DNA from: Streptococcaceae bacterium AF77-01CM03A
GTDB lineage: Bacteria; Bacillota; Bacilli; Lactobacillales; Streptococcaceae
Assembly (NCBI GenBank): GCA_027665725.1
Contig: JAQDDS010000005.1
Span: forward strand, 11,289-75,288
DNA: 64,000 bases
Direction of reading: 5' to 3'
Shown here one piece after another: positions 17,804 to 30,033 of this stretch (position 1 is its first letter; each line of letters starts with the position of its first letter). The notes beneath the pieces were generated by a model. The model had not been told where the DNA came from. It did no database searches and saw only the letters and a list, made by a program, of their open reading frames with translations. The position numbers were made by a program, and so were the translations under genes.

Positions 17804-17811
17804 TAAAATAA
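17804..17811. repeat. right copy of 8-bp target-site duplication
   Basis: TAAAATAA is identical to 12151-12158. Removing the element plus one copy would place the rnjA stop codon 8 bp ahead of the terminator hairpin at 17813. Confidence 0.92.
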
Positions 17812-17846
17812 AACTCTCTGAGGCTTAAAGGCTTCAGAGAGTTTTT
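17811..17846. terminator. bidirectional terminator of galM (and formerly of rnjA)
   Basis: ACTCTCTGA (17813-17821) pairs with TCAGAGAGT (17834-17842), with an AAA tract on the left and T5 on the right. It lies next to the galM stop, and before the transposon inserted it would have lain directly downstream of rnjA. Confidence 0.85.
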
Positions 17847-17847
17847 C

Positions 17848-18885
17848 TTATTTAACAATAATCTCGTAACGAGTTTTGCTAGTAAAAGTTTGACCTGCTT
17901 TTAGAATCACTTGATCTTTAAGGTCGCTGTGAATGGCATCTGGTAGAGCCTGTGCTTCAAGAGCAACCCCATTGTGCTGAATCATTGGTTGACCAGCGAT
18001 GATGACACTCTCATCCACAAAGTTTGCTGTATAAACCACAAAGCATGGAGCTTCAGTATTAAAGAGCATGAAACGTCCTGAGTTTTGGTCATAAAGGAAA
18101 CCAGCATTGTCATGTCCTTTAGGAAGAGCAAATGGGTGATCCAAGCCAGATACGATTTGGATTTGCTCATCTTCTTCTGCAAAGATATCTTTCAACAAGG
18201 CACCATTGTAGATATGTTTGACCACATCACGATTAGCATCTGGAGTTTTATCTGGAACACCATCAGGAGCAATTGGATAGATGCCCTCAGTGTTCAATTG
18301 GAAGACATGGCGGTCAACAGTCTGAGTGAAATCCCCAGACAAGTTAAAGTAGCTATGATTGGTCGGATTAACCAAAGTATCCTGGTCCGTCGTCACCTTA
18401 TAGCTAACTTCATAAGCACCATTTTCTTCCAAGTGGTAGCTGATCCAAATTTTAAGATTTCCAGGGAAACCTCCTGTACCGTCTGTTCTTTCTGTGTAAA
18501 GAGTCAAACCATGGTCGCTCACCTCGACTAGCTCAAACAAGCTAGAATCCCAACCTGTTGAACCGCTGTGATTACAGTTGCTTGCGTTGTTGACTTCGAG
18601 TTCATAGGTTTTTCCATTAAGCTCAAATGTCGCACCTGCGATACGACCTGCAACTGGACCTACACTCGCTCCATGTTTAGGACTGTTACCTACATAGCTG
18701 TCAAGATCATCAAAGCCTAGGATAACATTGGCAAAATTACCAGCCTTATCAGGAGTTACATAGCGTAGAATCGTTGCACCATAGGTCATGATTTCTAGTT
18801 GATAGCCTGCTTCTGTTTCAAAGCGATAAGCGACAACATCCTTGCCATCAACTTTCCCAAATACACGTTCTGTGTATGCTTTCAT
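17848..18885 (-). CDS. galM: aldose 1-epimerase (galactose mutarotase)
   Basis: The 345-residue protein of the galactose mutarotase fold has NHSGSTGWDSSLFEL (with an active-site His) near residue 105, a conserved NPTNHSYFNLSGD motif near 174 and LEAQALPDAIH with the catalytic Glu near 303. It interconverts alpha- and beta-anomers of galactose or glucose. The start at 18883-18885 is preferred over a longer frame from 18924 because AAGGAG lies 6 bp upstream. It follows agaS closely and closes the beta-galactosidase/PTS cluster, consistent with handling galactose freed by BgaC. Confidence 0.92.
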   Translation of the reverse strand: MKAYTERVFGKVDGKDVVAYRFETEAGYQLEIMTYGATILRYVTPDKAGNFANVILGFDDLDSYVGNSPKHGASVGPVAGRIAGATFELNGKTYELEVNNASNCNHSGSTGWDSSLFELVEVSDHGLTLYTERTDGTGGFPGNLKIWISYHLEENGAYEVSYKVTTDQDTLVNPTNHSYFNLSGDFTQTVDRHVFQLNTEGIYPIAPDGVPDKTPDANRDVVKHIYNGALLKDIFAEEDEQIQIVSGLDHPFALPKGHDNAGFLYDQNSGRFMLFNTEAPCFVVYTANFVDESVIIAGQPMIQHNGVALEAQALPDAIHSDLKDQVILKAGQTFTSKTRYEIIVK

Positions 18886-18898
18886 CCTTTTCTCCTTA

Positions 18899-20062
18899 TT
18901 ATTTGAATTCGTGAATAATAACACCTTGAACGACGCGGTTTACTGTACCTGTAGGTGATGGTGTATCTGGTCTATTTCCAACCTTAAGCGAAGTCAAGAG
19001 AGCAAATAATTGACCATAAACAATATAAGGGAATACACGGTAAACGTCATTCAAGACACCGCCACAGCCAAGTGCTACTTCCTTAACGTTCTCAAGACCA
19101 AAGGCTTGATCGCTCAAGAGAACAACACGACGAGCAATTTGGTCACCTGCAACTTCACGAACCAAGTCTAAGTCATACTTACGAGTATAGTCTGTTGTAG
19201 TACCAAAGACTAGAACTACAGTATCTTCATTGATAAGAGATTTTGGACCATGACGGAAGCCAACTGGGCTTTCATACATAGTTGCAACCTGACCAGCAGT
19301 CAATTCCAAAATTTTCAGTTGTGCTTCATGAGCAAGTCCGAAGAATGGACCTGCACCTAAGTAAATCACTCGGTTAAAGTCTAGGTCAACCAACTCTTTC
19401 ACATCTGCCACATTGTCAAGAACTTTACGAGCAAGACTAGAAAGCACTTCAAAACGTTCAGCTTTAACAGCAAATTCAGTTGGATCGAAAACCAAAAGCG
19501 CTGTCAACATCATTGAAGTGAAGCTTGAAGTCATAGCAAAGCCAGCATCATTAGACGCAGCTGGTTGTAGCAACAAGAGGTTGCGGTCATCACCGTGGGC
19601 TTGAAGTGCTAATTTCCCTTCAGCCGCACATGTGATTGTTACTTGATAAAGCTCATCAACTAAGGCTTTTGCCAAGCCAACTGTTGCTACACTCTCAGGT
19701 GAGTTTCCACTACGTGCGAATGATACCAAAACAGTTGCCACGTCTTTTTTCAAATAAGTTTGTGGGTTTGCAACGATATCAGTTGTCGCAATAGCATTGA
19801 AATTCCATTTACGTTCGTCATAGACTTCCTTGAAGTATGGAACCAAGGTATCACCTACATAAGCTGAAGTTCCAGCACCAGTCAGGATAACCTTGATGTA
19901 GTCATGTTTATCTGCAATTCCTTGCAAGAATGCTGCAATATCATCACGGCGGGCTTGATAGGATTCAAAAGCTTCGTTCCAAACATCTGGTTGTTGGTAA
20001 ATTTCCCGTGTGGTGATCTCTGCTCCCAACTCAAGCAAATCTTCTTTTGTATAATCTAGCAT
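18899..20062 (-). CDS. agaS: SIS-domain sugar isomerase/deaminase AgaS-like
   Basis: This 387-residue protein has two SIS (sugar isomerase) domains. The first has VILTGAGTSAYVGDTL near residue 58 and VSFARSGNSPES near 112. The second has VIYLGAGPFFGLAHEAQLK near 233 and ESPVGFRHGPKSL near 265. The family includes AgaS, a proposed galactosamine-6-phosphate deaminase/isomerase, and GlmS-like proteins. It sits between a mannose-family PTS and galM, so its likely substrate is a phosphorylated amino sugar or galactose derivative. The exact reaction is inferred. Confidence 0.88.
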   Translation of the reverse strand: MLDYTKEDLLELGAEITTREIYQQPDVWNEAFESYQARRDDIAAFLQGIADKHDYIKVILTGAGTSAYVGDTLVPYFKEVYDERKWNFNAIATTDIVANPQTYLKKDVATVLVSFARSGNSPESVATVGLAKALVDELYQVTITCAAEGKLALQAHGDDRNLLLLQPAASNDAGFAMTSSFTSMMLTALLVFDPTEFAVKAERFEVLSSLARKVLDNVADVKELVDLDFNRVIYLGAGPFFGLAHEAQLKILELTAGQVATMYESPVGFRHGPKSLINEDTVVLVFGTTTDYTRKYDLDLVREVAGDQIARRVVLLSDQAFGLENVKEVALGCGGVLNDVYRVFPYIVYGQLFALLTSLKVGNRPDTPSPTGTVNRVVQGVIIHEFK

Positions 20063-20095
20063 TGAAAACCTCTAATCTAATATTGTTTCATGATT

Positions 20096-20132
20096 AAAAA
20101 CATGGGAATGGGAGTCGCTCCCATTCCCATGT
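20096..20132 (-). terminator. long perfect hairpin between PTS EIIA and agaS
   Basis: A 15-bp perfect stem (20100-20114 with 20118-20132, loop TCG) is followed on the minus strand by TTTTT. It lies within the operon and should reduce read-through from the PTS genes into agaS-galM or act as an RNA-stabilising 3' end. Confidence 0.8.
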
Positions 20133-20161
20133 ATATTTTCTATAAGATAGTTTGTTACATC

Positions 20162-20566
20162 TTATTCATCTTCATCGTCATCGAAGCTAGCCAATAAATC
20201 ATTAACTTTCACAATGCTTTCTGAAGCACGACTCTTATAGTCCGCATCCATGCCAGTTAGGCTTGCATTGATAAACTCAATGACCATTGGAAGGTTCATT
20301 CCTGCATAAAGTTCAATGTCGCGACCTTCCATAATCAAACGGCTCACCACGTTACATGGAGTTCCGCCAAGAAGATCCGCAAAGACTAGGAAATCATCCA
20401 ATCCTTCAACAGCAGCTTCAAATTTAGCAGTAAATTCTTCTGGTCCATCTTCTGGAAGAAGAGCAACCGCATGAATGTTGTCTTGTGGTCCCATAATCAT
20501 CTCTGTGCTACCTTTAAGTTCTTCACAGAAACGACCGTGGCTCACTAAAATCAATGATTTACTCAT
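20162..20566 (-). CDS. PTS mannose-family EIIA component
   Basis: The 134-residue EIIA domain has the phosphorylated histidine in SLILVSHGRFCEELK (His about residue 10), and LLGGTPCNVVSRLI near 65 is typical of the mannose-family EIIA fold. It receives phosphate from HPr and passes it to the EIIB protein. It is the last of the four PTS genes in the leftward order bgaC promoter, bgaC, EIIB, EIIC, EIID, EIIA. Confidence 0.92.
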   Translation of the reverse strand: MSKSLILVSHGRFCEELKGSTEMIMGPQDNIHAVALLPEDGPEEFTAKFEAAVEGLDDFLVFADLLGGTPCNVVSRLIMEGRDIELYAGMNLPMVIEFINASLTGMDADYKSRASESIVKVNDLLASFDDDEDE

Positions 20567-20569
20567 AAA

Positions 20570-21391
20570 TTATGCGCCCATTCCAAGTAAGAATTTACCG
20601 ATGAATGAAAGTCCAACAGCAAGAGCAATGATAATACCGATTGCTTTAGTTGAGTTCATACCTTTCTTACCAAGCAACCAGAAGATGAATGCTGTGAAGA
20701 TTGCTGGAAGCAAGCGTGGGAAGATTGAGTTCAAGATATCTTGGAAGTCAATCATTTTCTCACCGATTGGCAATTTGTATGAAATTTCAAAGTTGATCAT
20801 TGTTGCTACAAGAGCACCCATCATGAATACACCAAGAACAGATGCAGCTTCAATCAAAGCTGTCAAAGTGCTTTGCATGTTGTTGATAAGGTTAACCCCT
20901 TCTTTGTAGGCAAATTCCAACTGTTTCCAACGGAAGATGTCATACGCTACTGCAACTGCAATCCAAAGGAAGATACCCCAAGGTTGACCAGCGATAGCCA
21001 TTGTTGCAGCGATAGATCCCATGATAGCAGGTACAAGTGAACCAAAGATTGTATCTCCAAGAGGAGCGAATGGTCCCATCAAACCTGTCTTGATACCGTT
21101 AACCGCATCTTTTGAACCAACGCCATCTTTTTCTTCCATAGCAAGGTCAAAACCAGCAATAATTGTGTGGAAGAATGGTGAAGTGTTGAAGAATTGAGTA
21201 TGAACTTTCATCATTTCTTTCAACTCAGGAGTTCCATCTCCATACATTTTACGCAATTGTGGCAAGATCATGTAAAGGTAACCTGATGCTTGCATACGCT
21301 CGTAGTTCCATCCCAATTGGAAAGTGAACAAGCTACGTTTGTTAATTTGATTAAAATCTTCTTTTGTTAATTTGTAATTAGAATTCGTCAT
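20570..21391 (-). CDS. PTS mannose-family EIID component
   Basis: This membrane protein of about 273 residues has the EIID signature LGWNYERMQASGYLYMILP near residue 30, and GPFAPLGDTIFGSLVPAIMG near residue 105. I place the start at the ATG at 21389-21391 (MTNSNYKLTKEDF), inside the end of EIIC; the frame can extend to 21406. With EIIC it forms the transmembrane sugar channel. It ends 4 bp before EIIA. Confidence 0.92.
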   Translation of the reverse strand: MTNSNYKLTKEDFNQINKRSLFTFQLGWNYERMQASGYLYMILPQLRKMYGDGTPELKEMMKVHTQFFNTSPFFHTIIAGFDLAMEEKDGVGSKDAVNGIKTGLMGPFAPLGDTIFGSLVPAIMGSIAATMAIAGQPWGIFLWIAVAVAYDIFRWKQLEFAYKEGVNLINNMQSTLTALIEAASVLGVFMMGALVATMINFEISYKLPIGEKMIDFQDILNSIFPRLLPAIFTAFIFWLLGKKGMNSTKAIGIIIALAVGLSFIGKFLLGMGA

Positions 21392-22283
21392 CTTCAATTT
21401 CCCCACTTTCTGATGGTGTAGAAGGTGCTGCTACAGCAACTTTTTGGCTGTTCTTGAAGTGAACAACTGCAAGGAAGATACCCACGATAGAGATACCGAT
21501 CATAGACAATCCTTTGAAGTTGTTTGCAAAGCCAATTTTTTCAGCAACGTCAGCAGGAAGAGTGCCAATGATACCAGCAACTGCTCCACCAAGACCTGTT
21601 ACGTATGAGTAAAGTACAGTCAACATAGCTGTCAAACCGAATCCCATAGCAAGGTAGTGAAGGTTACGTTTAACTGGAAGGTAACGAAGCAAGATAGCGA
21701 ATCCAAGACCTGGAAGCATACGACCTGCAAGAGTCAAACCGTCTGCAACCCATTGGTATTCTTTAACAAGGTTTACAACACCTTGTACGAATTCTCCACC
21801 GAAAGCAAGGGCGAAGAATACTGGAAGGGCACGAGAAGCAGCCCATGGAAGCGCACCAAGAAGGTAGTTACGTTCGATAGCTTTATAGTCAAAGCGTTCG
21901 ATCGCAGCATCAATACGGTGTGCGAAGAATGTAGTAGTCATACGACCAAGTACGTCGAAGTAAGTCAAAAGTGCCGCTACTGGTACAGCGATTGTAGTGA
22001 TCGCAAGGTCTGTTTCGATTCCTTGTGAAACTGAGAAAGCAGTCGCAAGAACCGCACCAGAAGTTGCGTCGATACGAGAAGCACCACCGAAGGTACCTAC
22101 CCCAAGTACGAACAACTGCAAGCTACCACCGATAAACAAACCAGTTGTCAAATCTCCCATGACTAAACCAGTAATGAAACCAGCGAATACAGGGGAACCT
22201 GCAGAAGAAACGATTGTCAACTCATCACAGATTTGATAAGCTGAGTACAGAGTGAGAAGTAAAATTTGCCACCATTGTATCAT
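21378..22283 (-). CDS. PTS mannose/sorbose-family EIIC component
   Basis: The 301-residue protein has multiple membrane segments. The EIIC landmarks are TGLVMGDLTTGLFIGGSLQL near residue 38 and GASRIDATSGAVLATAF near residue 66, and it has an acidic hydrophilic tail (SGEIEDDEF). It is the main sugar-translocating subunit. The gene is co-linear with EIID (about 14-bp overlap) and EIIB. Its pairing with a beta-galactosidase suggests uptake of Gal-beta-1,3-linked disaccharide such as galacto-N-biose or lacto-N-biose, which is inferred from context. Confidence 0.92.
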   Translation of the reverse strand: MIQWWQILLLTLYSAYQICDELTIVSSAGSPVFAGFITGLVMGDLTTGLFIGGSLQLFVLGVGTFGGASRIDATSGAVLATAFSVSQGIETDLAITTIAVPVAALLTYFDVLGRMTTTFFAHRIDAAIERFDYKAIERNYLLGALPWAASRALPVFFALAFGGEFVQGVVNLVKEYQWVADGLTLAGRMLPGLGFAILLRYLPVKRNLHYLAMGFGLTAMLTVLYSYVTGLGGAVAGIIGTLPADVAEKIGFANNFKGLSMIGISIVGIFLAVVHFKNSQKVAVAAPSTPSESGEIEDDEF

Positions 22284-22309
22284 AACAATGACCTCCTAAA
22301 AATTTTTTC

Positions 22310-22786
22310 CTATTTTAATAAGCTCAAAAAGTCTGAAACTGGATCATTTGGAACCATTTGAGCAGTAAGTTTAACACCTTTTTCCGCCAATTTGTGGAAA
22401 TCTTCTACGTCTTTATCTACAACGTTGATTGAACGTGTGATCGCACGTGTTTCTGGTGTTTGAGACATATTGCCGACATTGACAGTTTCAAGTGGCACAC
22501 CTGCTTCTACCAAACCGAGGAAACGGTCAGGTTTGCGTGCTACAATCAAAAGACGTTGGCTATCGTATTTACCAGCAAGGATATTCGCTGCTGCTTTATC
22601 AACTGGCAAAATACTAAGTTTTACACCTGGTGGTGTTGCAAGTTTCAAGCCGCTTTTTTCAACGTCGTTGTTCACAACATCATTGTCAACGACCATGATA
22701 CGTGAAACATTAAGTTTAGCAGACCAAAGGTTTGCTACTTGTCCGTGAATTAAGCGCCCATCGATACGGCATCCTACAATTGTCAT
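22310..22786 (-). CDS. PTS mannose-family EIIB component
   Basis: The 158-residue EIIB has the phosphorylated histidine in CRIDGRLIHGQVANLW (His about residue 15), the family hallmark. It takes phosphate from EIIA and phosphorylates the incoming sugar during transport. Its ATG overlaps the stop of bgaC by 4 bp, so transport and hydrolysis are translationally linked. Confidence 0.93.
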   Translation of the reverse strand: MTIVGCRIDGRLIHGQVANLWSAKLNVSRIMVVDNDVVNNDVEKSGLKLATPPGVKLSILPVDKAAANILAGKYDSQRLLIVARKPDRFLGLVEAGVPLETVNVGNMSQTPETRAITRSINVVDKDVEDFHKLAEKGVKLTAQMVPNDPVSDFLSLLK

Positions 22787-24570
22787 AAGTTTTCCCCCTT
22801 TATAAGTTTTAGTGTAGGTTTACAAGTTAAATGTATGTGTTCCTTATACTCCCCTTCTGTTTCAAAGATAATGATGCGGTTGGCACCTTCTTTGAGATAG
22901 CTATGTGGAATATAAAGAGATAAGGTTGGACCGACATTCCAGAAACGACCTAGATGATGTCCGTTGATATAAGCAATCCCTTTACCAAACTCAGATAAGT
23001 CTAAGTAGGTATCCTTTGGCGCCTCAACTTCAAAGTCATAAGCGTAAAAGGCGGGTTGCCCTTCTGTCCATCCCTTAGAGAAATCAATATTCTCTGGGTT
23101 ATCAAGAGGAAGTGGATATTGCTTCCAGTTGAGCAAGAAATGCAAATCTTTACAAACACCTGTGCGAATACCTTTTCGCTGGGTATCTGCTAAGAATTTA
23201 TGACCGTAGTTGACACGCCCCATATTTTCAATCAGTATGTCAATATTGGATAGCGTTTTCTTTTTGCCTTGATAAAAAATATCTTCACCGATTTCTGTTT
23301 GGTACTGTGTTGCCACTCGTTTACCATCGATAAAGAGTTGAGCTCTATCTCGCCCGTCAATAATTCGAATGCGTTCTTCATCTGCATCCCAACTAACTTC
23401 CGTACGATAGAGTAGATATCCGTAACCTTGTCCCAGCTCTTCCATTTTCTTAGGATAGAGACTTTCGATCGGACTCGCTAAGGAATCTAAGGTTTCAAAC
23501 AAGGAAACTTTCTCAACTAGCGGAATCGCTTCAACTTCCATACTTTCCTTGTGAAGTGGATCAGATTGTGGATACTCAGGATAGTAAGTCGCCATCATTT
23601 CTTTCACTGCGTAATATTTAGCAGTTGGGTTTCCAGCTTCATCAAGAAGAGCGTCATAATCATAAGATGTTACTTGTGGTAAATCAATGGTTCCTCGAGC
23701 TGAACAACCATTCATAAAACCAAAGTTTGTTCCACCGTGGAACATGTAAAGGTTGATAGAGCCTTGCTCTAAAACCTCGTGGACAGCTTCTGCTAATTCC
23801 TCAGGGTCACGCTTGATGATTGGTTCTTTCCATCGATTGAACCAGCCATCCCAGAATTCCATACACATGAGTGGCCATTTCTTGTCGTGCTCATCAAAGA
23901 ATTCTTGCATCTGTGAGAAATTATAAACAGCCTTGGAACCAAAGTTCCCTGTCACAAAGAGATCATCCTCAATTAAGGTTCCAGCCTTAAGAGTTGCTCG
24001 CCATGGTCCATCTGATGTGAAAAGCGGACAAGTAACTGCTCGTTCTTCCATCAAACGTCGAATTTCCCTCAAGTAGGTCTTGTCCTCGCCATAGGATCCG
24101 TACTCATTTTCGACTTGCATCATGAGAATATTCCCACCGTTTTCCAATAATCTCGGAACTAGACGTGGAAGCAACTGATCATAGTAGCGACCAACCATGT
24201 CAATGAAAGCTGGGTCAGATGACCGAATTCTCATATCCTTGGTCAAGAGCCATGCTGGTAAACCACCGAATTCCCATTCTGCACAGATAAATGGAGAAGG
24301 ACGTACAATTGCATATAAGCCCAAATCTTGTGCAGTTTGAAGAAATCTCTCTAAATCAAGATTGCCTTCAAAGTTAAAGTTACCTTCAGCAGGTTCATGC
24401 ATGTTCCAAGCAACATAAGTCTCAACCGTATTGAAACCTAGTGCCTTGAGGTTATACAATGAATGATGCCAATCTTCCGCAGGAACTCTAAAATAGTGAA
24501 TGGCGCCAGACAAAATCTTGAATGGTTTCCCATCCAGATAGAAATCATCTTTAATTTCAAATCTTGCCAT
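22783..24570 (-). CDS. bgaC: GH35 beta-galactosidase BgaC
   Basis: This 595-residue family-35 glycosidase has the acid/base motif QVENEYGSYG near residue 151 and the nucleophile motif LMCMEFWDGWF near 227. A C-terminal jelly-roll region has LSEFGKGIAYINGHHLGRFW near residue 543. There is no signal peptide. The pneumococcal homologue BgaC is a beta-1,3-specific galactosidase acting on Gal-beta-1,3-GlcNAc. As the first gene of the PTS operon it probably hydrolyses imported disaccharide. The promoter at 24622-24650 carries a palindrome likely bound by the divergent GntR regulator. Confidence 0.94.
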   Translation of the reverse strand: MARFEIKDDFYLDGKPFKILSGAIHYFRVPAEDWHHSLYNLKALGFNTVETYVAWNMHEPAEGNFNFEGNLDLERFLQTAQDLGLYAIVRPSPFICAEWEFGGLPAWLLTKDMRIRSSDPAFIDMVGRYYDQLLPRLVPRLLENGGNILMMQVENEYGSYGEDKTYLREIRRLMEERAVTCPLFTSDGPWRATLKAGTLIEDDLFVTGNFGSKAVYNFSQMQEFFDEHDKKWPLMCMEFWDGWFNRWKEPIIKRDPEELAEAVHEVLEQGSINLYMFHGGTNFGFMNGCSARGTIDLPQVTSYDYDALLDEAGNPTAKYYAVKEMMATYYPEYPQSDPLHKESMEVEAIPLVEKVSLFETLDSLASPIESLYPKKMEELGQGYGYLLYRTEVSWDADEERIRIIDGRDRAQLFIDGKRVATQYQTEIGEDIFYQGKKKTLSNIDILIENMGRVNYGHKFLADTQRKGIRTGVCKDLHFLLNWKQYPLPLDNPENIDFSKGWTEGQPAFYAYDFEVEAPKDTYLDLSEFGKGIAYINGHHLGRFWNVGPTLSLYIPHSYLKEGANRIIIFETEGEYKEHIHLTCKPTLKLIKGENL

Positions 24571-24892
24571 TCTTCCTCCCCTAAAAGCGAAAAGTTTGCG
24601 CTTTCATGTATTGTTATATCAACTATAAACTAATCGGGGATTAATGTCAATACTTTTTGAAATTTTCTTTAAAATTTTTCTATTTTTTTACTGAATCTTT
24701 TCTAAAAATCATCTCAAATCCTATAAAATCAACATTCTGAAAAACTAATGAAATTAAGGAGAAAAACACAAATTATTTATATCTATTCTAATTTCTTATT
24801 CTGATATTTTAATTTTTTTAAGTGCTTTTCAGCTATTTTTAAGAATTTATGTTAAAATGATAAGTGGAGAAGGAAAAAAATGAGGTGAAAAT
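24571..24892. other. intergenic region between bgaC and the divergent GntR gene
   Basis: This 322-bp AT-rich gap holds the bgaC promoter and operator candidate (24622-24650). Next to bgaC a partial cre-like motif (minus strand TGAAAGCGCAAACT) deviates from consensus at two positions. Near the GntR gene are a GGAGAAGG-type ribosome-binding region and AT tracts. No further ORF was seen. Confidence 0.6.
24622..24650 (-). promoter_or_regulatory. bgaC-PTS operon promoter with palindromic operator in its spacer
   Basis: On the minus strand TTGACA (forward 24645-24650) and TATAGT (24622-24627) are 17 bp apart. The spacer contains a perfect palindrome TAATC-GGG-GATTA (24631-24643). This position would let a repressor, likely the adjacent GntR/UTRA protein, block polymerase. 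Confidence 0.65.
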
Positions 24893-25609
24893 ATGGCAAT
24901 TCCAAAGTATCAATACATTAAAGACGAATTGAAAAATAAGATCATTTCTGGTCAATTTGCTAGTGGAGATAAGTTCTACACTGAAGCAGAATTGATTTCC
25001 ATGTATGATGTTAGTTCAATCACAGTAGTTCGCGCCTTGAACGACCTTGCCAAAGACGGATATATTGTCCGCCAACAAGGGAAGGGAACTTTCGTGGCTC
25101 GTGCACGTAAACATAAACTCGTTGAATTTTCTGATGTAGAAATCTTCGAAACCAAAGATGATAAAGTAACTGTTCTTTCTATCGAACGTGGGAACGATCT
25201 TAAATATTTAGAAAAACTTGGCCTACGCGGCGATCAATTCTATTATAAGATTGAGCGTGTTCGTGAAACAAATGGTGTTACCTATATCTATCACAGTTCA
25301 TATATTCCTGAACAATACATCAATGCCAACTATCCAAATCTTGAATACTATAGTTCTATCTATACTCGTTTCAAATTGGACTACCACATTCACATGAATG
25401 ACGAGCATTTTGAAGAAATTAACGAAATTGTATTTCCGACTCCAAAACATGCCGCTTCTATTTTAGGAATCGACACTAAATTCCCAACTGTTTTCCAAAC
25501 TAAGACAACTCAGCTTGAAGCAACTGGTCAAGTTTTGGAATACATCGAAACTTATAAACGTTCTGATTTCTACAAAATTAAATTCATTTCTTGTGACCGT
25601 GGTCACTAA
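24893..25609 (+). CDS. GntR-family (HutC/UTRA) regulator of the bgaC-PTS locus
   Basis: The 238-residue regulator has an N-terminal winged helix-turn-helix (YQYIKDELKNKIISGQF, then TEAELISMYDVSSITVVRAL, residues about 7-47) and a C-terminal UTRA effector domain (about 85-235) with the family-like YKIERVRETNGVTYIYHSSY segment. UTRA domains bind phosphorylated sugars. It is divergent from bgaC and corresponds in position to the repressor called BgaR in pneumococcus. It is followed by its own terminator. Confidence 0.9.
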   Translation: MAIPKYQYIKDELKNKIISGQFASGDKFYTEAELISMYDVSSITVVRALNDLAKDGYIVRQQGKGTFVARARKHKLVEFSDVEIFETKDDKVTVLSIERGNDLKYLEKLGLRGDQFYYKIERVRETNGVTYIYHSSYIPEQYINANYPNLEYYSSIYTRFKLDYHIHMNDEHFEEINEIVFPTPKHAASILGIDTKFPTVFQTKTTQLEATGQVLEYIETYKRSDFYKIKFISCDRGH

Positions 25610-25618
25610 TTTATAAAA

Positions 25619-25646
25619 ATCCTGAGGCACCTGTCTCAGGTTTTTT
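25619..25646 (+). terminator. terminator of the GntR regulator gene
   Basis: CCTGAG (25621-25626) pairs with CTCAGG (25635-25640) and is followed by TTTTTTA. Confidence 0.82.
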
Positions 25647-25840
25647 ATATACCCATTATAGCATCAGCTCTCTTCCCTGAGAATAGCATTTCAAGCAATT
25701 CTATAATTAGTAACCTTTTTACTAAAAAATAGTCAAAATTAGAAAAATACATCTTAATTTATAAATTATTCTATTTTTTATAGTAATTTCCTCAAAAACT
25801 TGACTTTATTTTAGTTAGAACATACAATAGAGTTAGTATG

Positions 25841-29986
<4,146 letters not shown>

Positions 29987-29994
29987 GCACAAAT

Positions 29995-30023
29995 AAAAAA
30001 GCGAGATACAATCTCGCTTTTTT
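29995..30023. terminator. bidirectional terminator between strH and purB
   Basis: An A-rich tract, then stem AAAAGCGAGAT / ATCTCGCTTTT and a T-run lie between the convergent strH and purB genes. Confidence 0.85.
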
Positions 30024-30033
30024 ATTATTATTA

